Of a stretch of 64,000 bases of DNA, positions 12,136 through 22,865 are shown in pieces. The stretch's first letter is position 1. Each line of letters opens with the position of its first letter. Below the pieces are notes generated by a model. The model was not told the origin of the DNA, made no database searches, and saw only the letters and a list, made by a program, of their open reading frames with translations. This DNA is from Cololabis saira (lineage: Eukaryota; Chordata; Actinopteri; Beloniformes; Belonidae). The position numbers and the translations under genes were made by a program. The stretch lies in NCBI RefSeq assembly GCF_033807715.1, contig NC_084599.1:1222501-1286500 (forward strand). Direction: 5' to 3'.

Positions 12136-13003
12136 TGTCACAGTGAGACTGTCATCAGTTATTTTATCATTTGATCCTGATTTGTTTTCATACATTGTGT
12201 GGGTTTTATCTTTGCTTTATATTATCATGATTTTAGGATTGCATGTTTTATATTCTTGCATGATTGTGTTCTTATTGTGGTTTTATTGGTTTTACTGGAT
12301 CAAAAACTGAACTGATGAGGGACACCTGGAAAACTGATTGTGTGACACACCCCACAGAGCATGATTGGTGCAGACGGATAATTGATGGGTTTTAATTGAT
12401 TGCGCACAGGTGAGCAGGGAAGGAAAAGGCACAGCAGGCACGGCAGAGAAGGGACACGAGCAGCAGTAGCAGACGCGACACGAGCAGCAGTAACGGACGC
12501 CACTTGGGACTGAGTCGGAGTTCTTACCACGTTGGAAGAAAACGGTTTGGTGACGGACGCGGACCGACAGAGAGGCTACGGCGAGAGACCGGGCGGGCGT
12601 GAGAGGACGAGCCAGAGCAGGAAAAGACTTGGTTCAACGCCTACAAACGATAAGTAAAGCAGCTGCTCGAGGGAAGGAGCCCGGGCGTTTCTGCAGGGCC
12701 GGAGCTGGGAGCCGACGGACACAGGACCCCCCCCCCCCCCTTTTTTCCCCGTTCTTTCTGAAACAATTACCTTTTTGAATATTGACCACTTGGACTGCCT
12801 CCTGAGCCTTGGACTATTTTATCCTTTTAATTGTGGACTTTAAGCCCCTTTTTAGCATTTCTATTGTGTTCTTTTAAGCATTTTACTCTGGTGTTTTAAT
12901 AGTTTTAATAAATTATTTAAACTATACTTGGACGGTTGTCGTTTCCTAACAGTGGAAACAAATCAATTGCTGGTATCTAAAGAACTTCACACCCTGTGTG
13001 ACA
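12136..13003 (+). repeat. 3' LTR of the Gypsy element
   Basis: 868 bp, the same sequence as the 5' LTR apart from about four transitions near its end and a shorter C/T homopolymer. Confidence 0.95.
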
Positions 13004-13936
13004 TATATTCCTATGTGTGATAAGTGTTTTAAATAAATATCTTAAAGCCCATTCTTGTATTCTGAACCTTGTTACCAACCTAACAGAGCATATGAGGCTA
13101 ACGTTGGCTAAAACGGTGAAATGCTATTTTTAATGTTACTGTTTACAACTATTTCCAGGGTTAGTGGGGATGTAAAGCCTCTCAAAACCAACATGAAATA
13201 ACGTGCAAATCTTCCCTCAGAGCAGTGTTGTTTTGTTGTAACAATTTTGTTGCTAAATGATCAAAACGAGATGTACAGCACCTGTTTCATTCATTTAGGG
13301 GTCGTCTATGTGCTGGAGTTAACAGTGGCTGCAACGCTCTGACATCCACGTTGACATTATACAGCAATCTTACAGTAAGTATCAAGAAGTTCTTGTATTT
13401 CAGGCTTGTGAAGCTAAAGTTAATATTATTTACTTTATTAAGTCTTATTCTAGCCTACGTTTGACAAGAAACACGTTCTTATGATATCTCTAGCTTTTAC
13501 TGTTTGCAGTCAGAGTTTAATACTGTGCTTAATGTGTTTACAATATGTAAATGTGATGCTTTTGAGGAACTATTTTAAATAAGGCATACTGTTGCTGAAA
13601 AGGAATGACACTTAAAACTGTTTACAACTTCTCCCAGCTCCCTTCTAACATAATCTGTTTATCAATACAAACTACTCAATTTTTTCATTATATCTACATA
13701 ACTGATGATTATCAATTTAAAAACTAATTTTGATAATCATTTTATGAAAGCACCAATTATCATCCCGACAATATTGTTAAAATAAAGGTGTTTGTTCAAG
13801 AGGTATTTTGCTCATATACTGTATAATTGACTAAATCAATTATGTAACCTCATGTGACTCTTTTAAAGGACTACAATCCACCAGAACAATTGTTCCTTGG
13901 ACTGGGCAAAAATGTCAATCACCGTGATAAATTTCC
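13004..13936 (+). repeat. left terminal inverted repeat, inner part, carrying a start codon
   Basis: This matches the right repeat (17938-18870) in reverse complement almost base for base. Examples are cctcatgtgactcttttaaa and ggactgggcaaaaatgtcaa near its inner edge. Its last bases include ATGTCAATCACCGTGATA at 13912, the presumed first exon of the transposase gene. The homology ends at atttcc, 13936. The repeat thus carries promoter, 5' UTR and the beginning of the coding exon. Confidence 0.85.
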
Positions 13937-14328
13937 ATGCTTGTGTTTTTGTGCAGCAACCACACAGATTCTTTTGCCGGAGTCCGAAGTTTCATCTATG
14001 GACGCAGCACCACAAACCAGCGGATTGAATCGTGGTGGGGGATCCTGAGGAAACAAAGTGTACAGTTTTGGATCAACGTTTTCCAAAACCTCCAAGATGA
14101 CGGCTACTTCTCTGGTGATTTCTTGGATAGGAGCCTGATCCAATTCTGCTTCCTAAACCTTGTTCAGGTAGGCCTGAAAAATCATTATGTCGGTACCCCT
14201 GTCATTCTCTCCTTCATTCACCTGTACCGATTTAGAGAAAGTTTAATAGGAAAAAATGGGATAACATGATTTTTCTCTTTGCTTTACTTTACTTGTAGAG
14301 TTTGATTTTCGCAGTGTGGTGTAAGAAC

Positions 14329-14376
<48 letters not shown>

Positions 14377-14934
14377 GTTTTCAGTGCACTGGTGTAGGCT
14401 ACTGCTCACGGTGAGGGTTGTTAAGACTATCCAACAATTAGCAAACTAAATAGCCTATAAATGAACTGACATATTGGCATTCCTACAACAACAAAAACAT
14501 GTATTTCATTTATACTTGTATGTATAGCCTATTTCTATGTACAGTAGCCTATTGTATGTATGATGAATTAAACTTCAGCTTGTGTCTAATATTTTGTTTT
14601 TATGCAGGATGAACTTGACGAAGTCGTGAGAACCTGGAATTCACACAAGATAAGAGCAAAGGCAGCTGATGGTGTGATTGGAGGTTGGCGGATTTTGATG
14701 TACACACTTCCAGGCATGTTCGGCGCAGAGGACAATCTCAAGCCCATACACATGAATGAATTGGCCCTTTGTAGGGAGGAGTGCACCCCCAAAAGCCAAT
14801 ATACATGTGATGAAACTGTATTTGATCTCTGCTGTCTTCTGATGCAGGAAAGGGGATGGGATGCTCCTACAGATGCATTTTCCGCTGCTGAACTGTACAC
14901 CTTATTAAGAACTGAAATACTGCAAAGTGTCTGA
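13912..14934 (+). pseudogene. integrase-like DDE transposase, internally deleted
   Basis: Exon 1 begins in the inverted repeat (ATG 13912, MSITVI...). Then comes a jump to a C-terminal exon, 13957-14167, preceded by a gtgcag acceptor and followed by a gtaggc donor. The last exon is 14608-14934, preceded by tatgcag, joined in phase and ending in TGA. The middle exon contains SFIYGRSTTNQRIESWWG, matching the final acidic block of integrase-type DDE domains, with the Glu at 14027-14029. The last exon (DELDEVVRTWNSHKIR...) matches the C terminus of proteins often annotated in fish as integrase-core-domain proteins. The two upstream Asp blocks and most of the N-terminal domain are missing, apparently by deletion between 13936 and 13950. 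The poly-A signal aataaac is near 15690. Confidence 0.7.
14332..14375. repeat. (AC)n microsatellite in the transposase intron
   Basis: About 22 uninterrupted AC units lie between the two transposase exons. Confidence 0.95.
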
Positions 14935-14984
14935 GGGTGGACAATTCTCTCTGCACAAAGAAGAATCATTTGTACTGTACAATA

Positions 14985-15344
14985 CAGGACTGTCTCAGAA
15001 AATTAGAATATTGTGATAAAGTCCTTTTATTTTCTGTAATGCAAAAATGTCATACATTCTGGATTCATTACAAATCAACGGAAATATTGCAAGCCATTTA
15101 TTATTTTAATATTGCTGATCATGGCTTACAGCTTAAGAAAACTCAAATATCCCATCTCAAAAAATGTGAATATTCTGGGAATCTTAATCAAACTGTAAGC
15201 CATAATCAGCAATATTAAAATAATAAAAGGCTTGCAATATTTCAGTTGATTTGTAATGAATCCAGAATGTATGGCATTTTTTTTAATTGCATTACAGAAA
15301 ATAAAGAACTTTATCACAATATTCTAATTTTCTGAGACACTCCT
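14985..15344. mobile_element. palindromic Tc1/mariner-type MITE, copy 1
   Basis: A nearly perfect foldback of about 360 bp starts caggactgtctcagaaaatt and ends in its complement ctgagacactcct. Both arms carry ctggattcattacaaatcaa and its complement. It sits just after the transposase stop codon and is likely non-coding. A second copy at 16829 shows a TA flank on each side, which fits the Tc1/mariner target. Confidence 0.8.
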
Positions 15345-15715
15345 ATTAGCCTCCTTGCGGCATGTGAGATGGACCCATGCATTTGGTTTGAATGGCATGT
15401 CGCGTGTACCAGTAACCAGTTTTTGTGCTGAAGGAGAGCAGTGAACACAACAGCTGTAAATAAGAATAGTTGATGTTTATAGGATTTCACTTCTGAGATC
15501 TTATTCCTATACCACAGTACCCTCAATCTGACTCTGTATTGCCCTCTTTGAACATTTCTGACCGCATTAAATCCTTGGTTGAGACAAAGTCCGACTTATT
15601 ACCAACCTGAATTTGTGTAAGGTGTCCCGGAATTACCTTTGTTGCAGTGACAAATGTTATGTAATAGTATCAATCTGATAACTGATAACAATTGAATAAA
15701 CATGCTGTATAAAAA
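15345..15715 (+). other. 3' UTR of the decayed transposase gene
   Basis: There is no coding pattern. It ends with acaattgaataaacatgctg near 15685-15700, a plausible poly-A signal for the plus-strand transposase gene. Confidence 0.4.
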
Positions 15716-15721
15716 AATCAC

Positions 15722-16085
15722 AACAGCGCTTGCACTTTCTCCGGATGCTTAACCGGTTCGGAGTGTAAGAAATTAATGATCATGTTCTACCACTCTTTGA
15801 TTGAAGTTGTCCTGACGTTTGCCATTATCTCCTGGTTTGGTAGCCTCTCACTAGGAGAAAAAGAGGCTGGAACATATTGTTAAAGTTGCCAGCAAAATTA
15901 TTGGTGTTGCCCTCCCTGATTTGCCTACTGTCTTTGGCAGGAGGGAAACATCCAAGGCTCAGGACATCCTACAGTGTCCTGACCATCCTCTCCATGCCCA
16001 GTTTGAACTCTTACCCTCTGGCAGGAGATTCAGATTGCCCAGTACCAGATCTAACAGACTGAAAAATTATTTTATAACTCACGCC
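15722..16085 (+). pseudogene. LINE RT C-terminal fragment, frameshifted
   Basis: Two frames give MFYHSLIEVVLTFAIISWFG and then LPDLPTVFGRR, QFELLPSGRRFRLPS and SNRLKNYFITHAV. These are the thumb and C-terminal end of fish LINE polymerases. A frameshift lies near 15870. It is a short 5'-truncated scrap between the two convergent genes of the large transposon. The clade is not resolved, but is similar to the LINE at the left edge of the window. Confidence 0.65.
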
Positions 16086-16212
16086 GTCACCCAACTTAAT
16101 TTCAAACTCAAAAAATTAACAGCTGTGAACTCCACTCCCCACACTACATCCTCAGTCCCCCCCTTTGACTTAATGAATAGTTCAGAAAGACCATACAAGA
16201 TATTAGTGTAAC

Positions 16213-17310
16213 TTGTCTTTTATTAACAAATTATGAAAAACGGAACCCATATAGCCCTCACATAACAATTAAATATTTTTTTGGCTACATTAGTAAACTT
16301 GTAGTAAACTTACCACCACCTTTTGTGCCTCATTTGGCTCAAACAAACATAGTTGACCTGCAACACATGACTGCGGTGGTTTGATACATTAAAAAGAGAC
16401 ATTTGTGTAAAATCACAAAAAAGAACATTTTCAAATTGAAAAATTAAAGCATTTAAAACCACTTGCAGATCCCTTCTGTAGTTAAAAAAAAAAAGTATGG
16501 CATGACTGCACTTGAGAACTGCAACTACAAAAGGCATTTTTAAAGGTACAAAACTAGCATTTTTGTAGTAATTGCAAATTGCACAACTGTGAACATATGA
16601 AGAAACATATAATGTGGAACATGTATTTCCATGGGAATACATTTATAGGGCTCTTGGTTACTGTACAAATACAGGAGACCTGAAGATAAACTGCACCCAT
16701 CAAAACTTTCAAAATAAGTAAGTTGTAAACAGTAGTAAGTAGTTTTTTTTGTCAAATAAGTAAGACTTTGGACCAAACGAACAAAATGAGTGTCTGTTAC
16801 AACACGACTAAACATTATATCAATGATACAGGACGGTCTCAGAAAATTAGAATATTGTGATTTTCTGTAATGCAATTACAAAAGCAAAAATGTCATACAT
16901 TCTGGATTCATTACAAATCAACTGAAATATTGTAAGCCTTTTATTATTTTAATATTGCTGATCAGGTTTACAGCTTAAGAAAACTCTAATATCCTATCTC
17001 AAAAAATTTGAATATTCTGGGAATCTTAATCTTAAACTGTAAACCATAATAAGCAATATTAAAATAATAAAAGGCTTGCAATATTTCAGTTGATTTGTAA
17101 TGAATCCAGAATGTATGACATTTTTTTTTTTTTTTTTTTTAAATTGCATTACAGAAAATAAAGAACTTTATCACAATATTCTAATTTTCTGAGACAGTCC
17201 TGTATATTTCTGAAGTTTTTTGTGCATCAAGCAAGCCTTTTGCATCATTTTAGAAATGATGGCTTGGAAGCAGTATGGCCACAATCACGGTTGAGGGGCT
17301 GCATATTTTG
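16213..17310 (-). other. 3' UTR of the HECT-like gene
   Basis: The minus strand from the HECT stop at 17311 runs through MITE copy 2 to gttaataaaagacaag at about 16215-16230, which contains AATAAA and is a plausible poly-A signal. Small ORFs here carry no recognisable domain. Confidence 0.4.
16829..17202. mobile_element. palindromic Tc1/mariner-type MITE, copy 2
   Basis: Same foldback as copy 1, starting cagga and ending tcctg, with TA immediately outside both ends (gaTA before, TATA after). It carries a T-run at 17121-17140. It lies in the 3' UTR of the minus-strand HECT gene. Confidence 0.85.
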
Positions 17311-17962
17311 TTACACAATGTCCATCACCCAGACGTTGCTGTCAAGAATTTCATCGAATTCAGCACGAAAGTCTGGGATATTTTCGTAGCAGTCAGGTAG
17401 CTCTAGGAACATTCCACATGTTCGTCCAATTGGACGTCTTGTGAAATCAGACATCACTGTGAACTCAACAGTTATACTGTGACAGAATCAAATCGGATCC
17501 TGTGCAGAATCTTAGAAATTTACCAAGTTTTGCTTCATCCAGTTCCCTAATATACCGTCTGAGATGATGTTCGACCTCTTTTTGCTTTGCCGTCATATCT
17601 GCTGGGAACTTCAACAGCCTTGACACCTTCTTAGTTGTTGGTTTGAGGTCGGTGTACATCTTGGTCAGCTTTTCATAATTCAGACTCATCTGTGATTTTG
17701 TGATGTCCCTCCAACAATCAATTACAAACTTTGGCTTTTGCACAAGTTCTTTGTGGGAAATCTCTTCCAGAATTCCTGGAAGGGCGTCTGCTGAGGCTCT
17801 TCTTCTGCATTTGTAGTTGTTGAGGACCTCCAAAAGGTCATCAGGTTCAACAGAGACTTCTGCATCTCAGTTGCCACAACATACCTTTTGCTCTTCCATT
17901 AGTGTGAGAGCTTCCTCTGGGACCCCGCGATCTCGTAGGAAATGTATCACGGTGATTGACAT
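17311..17962 (-). pseudogene. HECT-type ubiquitin ligase-like protein, internally deleted
   Basis: The gene starts at ATG 17962 inside the right inverted repeat. It reads MSITVIHFLRDRGVPEEALT to 17885, where a gtatgt donor follows. HECT-like sequence resumes at 17859 (DDLLEVLNNYKCRRR, ISHKELVQKPKFVIDCWRDI, HHLRRYIRELDEAK, KFLRFCTGSDLI). After a frameshift near 17480 the C terminus reads RRPIGRTCGMFLELPDCYEN and ends VWVMDIV-stop at 17311. The RTCG Cys (codon 17416-17418) is where the HECT catalytic cysteine is expected. It resembles G2E3-like proteins of fish. Exons between 17885 and 17859 are lost. HECT ligases attach ubiquitin through a cysteine thioester; a role in transposition is speculation. 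Confidence 0.65.
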
Positions 17963-19259
17963 TTTTGCCCAGTCCAAGGAACAGATGTTCTGGTGGATTG
18001 TAGTCCTTTAAAAGAGTCACATGAGGTTACATAATTGATTTAGTCAATTATACAGTATATGAGCAAAATACCTCTTGACCAAACACCTTTATTTTAACAA
18101 TATTGTCGGGATGATAATTGGTGCTTTCATAAAATGATTATCAAAATTAGTTTTTAAATTGATAATCATCAGTTATGTAGATATAATGAAAAAATTGAGT
18201 AGTTTGTATTGATAAACAGATTATGTTAGAAGAGAGCTGGGAGAAGTTGTAAACAGTTTTAAGTGTCATTCCTTTTCAGCAACAGTATGCCTTATTTAAA
18301 ATAGTTCCTCAAAAGCATCACATTTACATATTGTAAACACATTAAGCACAGTATTAAACTCTGACTGCAAACAGTAAAAGCTAGAGATATCATAAGAACG
18401 TGTTTCTTGTCAAACGTAGGCTAGAATAAGACTTAATAAAGTAAATAATATTAACTTTAGCTTCACAAGCCTGAAATACAAGAACTTCTTGATACTTACT
18501 GTAAGATTGCTGTATAATGTCAACGTGGATGTCAGAGCGTTGCAGCCACTGTTAACTCCAGCACATAGACGACCCCTAAATGAATGAAACAGGTGCTGTA
18601 CATCTCGTTTTGATCATTTAGCAACAAAATTGTTACAACAAAACAACACTGCTCTGAGGGAAGATTTGCACGTTATTTCATGTTGGTTTTGAGAGGCTTT
18701 ACATCCCCACTAACCCTGGAAATAGTTGTAAACAGTAACATTAAAAATAGCATTTCACCGTTTTAGCCAACGTTAGCCTCATATGCTTTATGTTAGGTTG
18801 GTAACAAGGTTCAGAATACAAGAATGGGCTTTAAGATATTTATTTAAAACACTTATCACACATAGGAATATAGTTGCATAACTTCAGAAACGAACCTTCC
18901 ACTCCAAGATGTTGTAGCTGGTCCCGGTGCTGCTGCTGCTGCTGCTGCATGCATGCATGGATCTATTATAAAACGGCTGCATGTCCGTCTCTCCTCACTG
19001 GCTTTGATGGGCCAGAGATTTAGACTTTAATCACAAAATTGTATTTCGATTTCTAATATGATTATTTCGAGGGAACGAAATACTTAATTCGTTCGCTCGA
19101 TATCCTAAATCGAGGGAACGAAATAATTAATTTGTTCCCTCGAAATAATTATTTCGTTCCCTCGATTTAGGATATCGAGCGAACGAATTAGGATATCGAG
19201 GGCTCGAGTTAGCGTTCTTTATTTATTTTTTCCTCCAGTGGCCACTCGGGGGCTCCGTA
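17938..19259 (-). repeat. right terminal inverted repeat (uninterrupted copy)
   Basis: This is the reverse complement of the left repeat, and it keeps the undisturbed site where the Gypsy element landed in the left copy: gttatgcaactatattccta read on the minus strand, near 18865-18885. It contains the minus-strand ATG at 17962, and ends at the terminus gggggctccgta. Confidence 0.85.
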
Positions 19260-19560
19260 CTGAGGCGATTACCAGGACGGAGACAGAAGGCTGAGGTGAT
19301 TACCAGGACGGACACAGGTGAACAGGTTGGGGACAGGCAGAGTCGGCAGCAGGTGATCAGTCTGGGGAAAACCTCTGGAAAGTCAGGCATGACACAAGAA
19401 CAACCGGGCGGTGACTGGCTGGGGGTGGAGTGGTTAAGTAGAAGTCCAGGGCTGATTGCAGATGCAGAGCAGGTGTGGAAGGCGGGAGAAACCATAGAGA
19501 CATGAGGAGGAGGAGCTGACAGGTGAGGGAGGCAGGTATGGAGCTAGAGTGGATGTGACA
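19260..19560. repeat. right half of the interrupted minisatellite repeat
   Basis: After the CTGAGG duplication the units ggcgattaccaggacggaga and gctgaggtgattaccaggac continue for about 60 bp. Unique-looking sequence then ends near gatgtgacagg. This joins to 5293-5770 once the large transposon is removed. Confidence 0.65.
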
Positions 19561-20700
19561 GGGAAAGCTGACCTTTCCATGTTAAAAATAGTACTCTTCT
19601 GATCAATTCGCCTTCTGGTTCATCAAGCCACAAAATGTCTTCTCAGTAGCATTGTGGATTGCCAAGGTGCTCTTTGGCAAAATGTATGCTCATAGCAGCT
19701 TCCATCTTGGTGATCTGGTATGAACGCTTCCTGTTTGTGCTCTTTCTTTGTTTGTCATTGTCGAATCAGATGTTTCAAGGGGTGCAGAATGCAGAAAACC
19801 AGTTAATATACGATACTTTTATTTCAACATACTTTTTTTTAAATCTATATTTATTTAAAGTAAAAACACTGGAGTTGAGTATTCTTTCTTAAGTGTGAAA
19901 AGTGTCAAGAAAATTATTCCTGCTGCTGAAAGCATGTCCTCATCGTGCATGTATTAAACTCAACAACTTTGACAGGTTTTGACAAAAGATGCACTTGAAC
20001 TTCAGAATGAAAAAAAAAACACATAGAAGAGTATGTTTAGTCTTTGATATTCCTCTGCACATTTTCCAGGAACCTTGCAGAACAAAATACAGATTGATGC
20101 TTTTTCTATTTAGAAAAACATTTGAAAAGAAGCTTTTATGGTCTATTGATCTCTCAGACTCGACATAAGGCTCCTACATACTGGCGTTCTGTAACATTTC
20201 CGTAAAAGTGGGCCACCAGTTTTACTTCATGGACCTTTACATGCTGGCCCAAGGAGGGGGGGAAAATCCCGCAAATGTTTGTCTTCACAGACACAGAAAC
20301 GGCAGTCCAGAACCACGCGTGTGTGATTCCACGTCGTGTGCGTGAGACGTGACAAAGGGGTCAATCACATTCATTACACTCATATTAATGATAATAATTT
20401 AAACAGCGGAGGGGAAGATGCTGTCAGCTTTCCTCATATTGTTACGGTCCTTTTAACAGGAGTGTGTCCTTATACATTCATGGCTGGTCTCTCCTCGGGA
20501 CCTCAGGACCTCGGGAGGCGGGAAAGAGAGGGGATCAGTTCCGGACCGCACCTCTTACATCCAGGCACCAAGACCAGTAAAAGGGGGAAATGTTCCACAA
20601 GGAAATGCTAGTATGAGTGCGCCTATAGAGAAGGCTCCTACACCAGAACGCAGCGTACTCCACATGTAAAGATTCTCATTTACACAAAGCAGTATATCAT
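19561..20700. other. no gene recognised
   Basis: About 1.1 kb of AT-rich sequence has only short chance ORFs. The stretch 20160-20660 has GC-richer patches but no recognisable repeat or domain. Confidence 0.3.
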
Positions 20701-20702
20701 AG

Positions 20703-22711
20703 GAAGAATCCGTATTTACAGATGTACAAAAATTATATTCTAAATCATAAGTAAAATAAGTGGAGGTATGGACTTATTAGGGCCAGAGCACCTTCAGTGC
20801 GAAGGCCCTATTGTATCTGTAGGAATTTTTTTTTTTTTTTTCTTTCGTTCTTCTGACGAAAGGAGGGCCTTTTTGCCCCCCTAAACGTGCCCAAAAAGTC
20901 ACCAAATTTTGCATGCAAGTCAGGCCTGGCGAAAAATTTGATATTTAATGGTTTACATTAATGGGCGTGGCAAAATGGCTCAACAGCGCCCCCTTGAAAA
21001 CTTTGTGCCTCAAGCCCCACGATACGGTTTGACGTACATGCACGAAAATCGGTACACACCTGTATCATGGCACAACTGAAAGAAAAGTCTCTTGGCGACA
21101 TGGCCGAAACCGAACAGGAAGTCAGCCATTTTGAATTAATCGTGTCACTTTGGCGCAATTTATGCCATTCCTTCGAAAGTTAATTCAGCCCGAACCGTAA
21201 CGTGCCCCCAAGTGTGTTATACATCAAAATGTGCGTCTCCATCCTGCGACAACACACATTACTTTTCTCTTTCAAAAGCGTTACCGTGGCGGTGCTAAAC
21301 GCCAAAAAGCGCACCCACCCTTCATCTGATTGGTTCGACAGAAAAAACTTTGTGCCTCAAGCCCCATAATACGGTTTGACGTACATGAACGAAAATCGGT
21401 ACACACCTGTATCATGTCGCAACTAAAAGAAAAGTCTCTTGGCGCCATGGCCGAAACCTAACAGGAAGTCGGCCATTTTGAACATTCTGAATTAATCGCG
21501 TAATTTTGGAGCAATATATGCCATTCCTTCGAGAATTAATTCAGCCCGAACCGTATCGTGAACCGAGATGTGTTATACATCAAAATGTGCGTCTCCATCC
21601 TGCGACTACACGCAATACTTTTCTCTTTCAAAAGTGTTACCGTGGCGACGCTAAACGCCAACAAGCGCACCCCCCCTTCATCTGATTGGTCCATATTTGA
21701 TAGTTCCCCAAAAGGCACCAAATTTGGCATGCAAGCCAGGTCTGGCGATAAATTTGATATTTCATGGTTTGCATTAATGGCCATGGCAAAATGGCTCAAC
21801 AGCGCCCCCCGGAAAACTTTGTGCCTCAAGCCCCACAATACGGTTTGACGTACATGCACGAAAATCGCTACACACCTGTATCATGGCACAACTTAAAGAA
21901 AAGTCTCTTGGAGCCATGGCCGAAACCGAACAGGATGTCGGCCATTTTGAATAAATTGTGTCATTTTGGCGAAATTTATGCCATTCATTCGGCAGTTAAT
22001 TCAGCCCGAACCGCAACGTGCACCCAGGTGTGTTATACATCAAAATGTGTGTCTCTGGCCTGCGACGACACACATTTCTTTTCTCTTTCAAAAGTGTTAC
22101 AGTGGCGACGCTAGACTCCAAAAAGCGCGCGTCCCCTTCATCTGATTGGTCCATATTTGATAGTTCTCCAAAAGTCACCAAATTTTGCATGCAAGCCAGG
22201 CCTGCTGATAAATTTGATATTTCATGGTTTGCATTAATGGGCGTGGCCTAACGGCTCAACAGCGCCCCCTAGAATACTTTTCTCTGCCATAACTTTTGAA
22301 TGGTTTGACATAAAGAGTCGTGGGTGGTGTCATGGGACTCGGTATTGAGTCCTTGACCATAATTGGCCTGAATTAGCCCCGCCCCTTCTTCTGATTGGTT
22401 GTTCCTTTTTTCTGCTATAACTTTTGAATGGTTTGACATAAAGAGTCGTGGGTGGTGTCATGGGACTCGGTATTGAGTCCTTGACCATAATTGGCCTGAA
22501 TTAGCCCCGCCCCTTCTTCTGATTGGTTGTTCCTTTTTTCTGCTATAACTTTTGAATGGTTTGACATAGAGAGTCGTGGGTGGTGTCATTTCTGATATGC
22601 TTATGGGGGGCGGTGGACGTGAGTGCGAGGGCCCGTTCATCGCTGCTTGCAGCTTTAATTTTACTTATGATTTAGAATATAATTGTTGTACATCTGTAAA
22701 TATGGATTCTT
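20703..22711. repeat. repeat family A copy flanked by ~54-bp inverted repeats
   Basis: Outer inverted blocks: gaagaatccgtatttacaga... at 20703-20756 pairs with ...tctgtaaatatggattcttc at 22658-22711. Inside, the plus strand runs from agggccagagcaccttcagt through a T-run, then three tandem ~400-460-bp units. Each unit holds ggctcaacagcgcccc, gcctcaagcccca and aaaatcggtacacacctgta (starting about 20958, 21341 and 21776, with a fourth partial at 22240). Next come 2.5 copies of a ~127-bp unit with gagtcgtgggtggtgtcatg. The end reads gagggcccgttcatcgctgc plus ttgcagctttaatt. The same family recurs at 25.7-26.8, 28.5-29.8 and 37.9-38.7 kb. ORFs inside are not conserved genes. Element class is unknown. 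Confidence 0.65.
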
Positions 22712-22865
22712 CCATACCTCCACTTTTAACCCTTCACAAACTAAATATCAAAGTCCCTTTGAAAGTGAAGGTTTCCATATGTAGGTAGCTCAACTCCCAA
22801 AAACAACAGAAAGATGTGCAGATGCATACAAGTGCACAGGATGTAGAAAAGTACAGGACACATTT

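Larger units (their letters stand above)
6205..13003 (+). mobile_element. intact Gypsy-type LTR retrotransposon, 6.8 kb
   Basis: Two near-identical direct LTRs (6205-7074 and 12136-13003) bracket gag and pol. Target duplication TATA is at 6201-6204 and 13004-13007. Domain order in pol is protease, RT, RNase H, integrase, which defines the Gypsy (Metaviridae) arrangement. No envelope frame follows pol: the pol stop is 36 bp before the 3' LTR. The two LTRs differ by about four substitutions, all in the last 60 bp, plus a homopolymer length change, so the insertion is young. Both frames are open, and the copy could be active. The insertion lies inside the left inverted repeat of a DNA transposon. 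Confidence 0.95.
5771..19259. mobile_element. large DNA transposon with ~1.3-kb inverted repeats (IS3EU-like candidate), interrupted by a Gypsy element
   Basis: The element begins TACGGAGCCCCCGAGTGGCC and ends with its exact reverse complement. It is flanked by CTGAGG on both sides (5765-5770 and 19260-19265), a 6-bp target duplication. The inverted repeats run about 1.36 kb (left, minus the Gypsy insertion) and 1.32 kb (right). The core holds two convergent decayed genes: an integrase-like transposase on the plus strand (13912-14934) and a HECT-domain protein on the minus strand (17311-17962), separated by a LINE scrap and two MITEs. Without the 6.8-kb Gypsy insertion it is about 6.7 kb. Integrase-type transposase plus a 6-bp duplication fits what I recall of the IS3EU superfamily; that assignment is inference. 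Confidence 0.8.

Noticed and set aside
12092..12310. Frame overlapping the pol stop and the 3' LTR, candidate small envelope gene
   Set aside because: Most of it is LTR sequence that is also open in the 5' LTR (6119-6379); the hydrophobic run is due to the T-rich U3, with no signal or fusion motifs.
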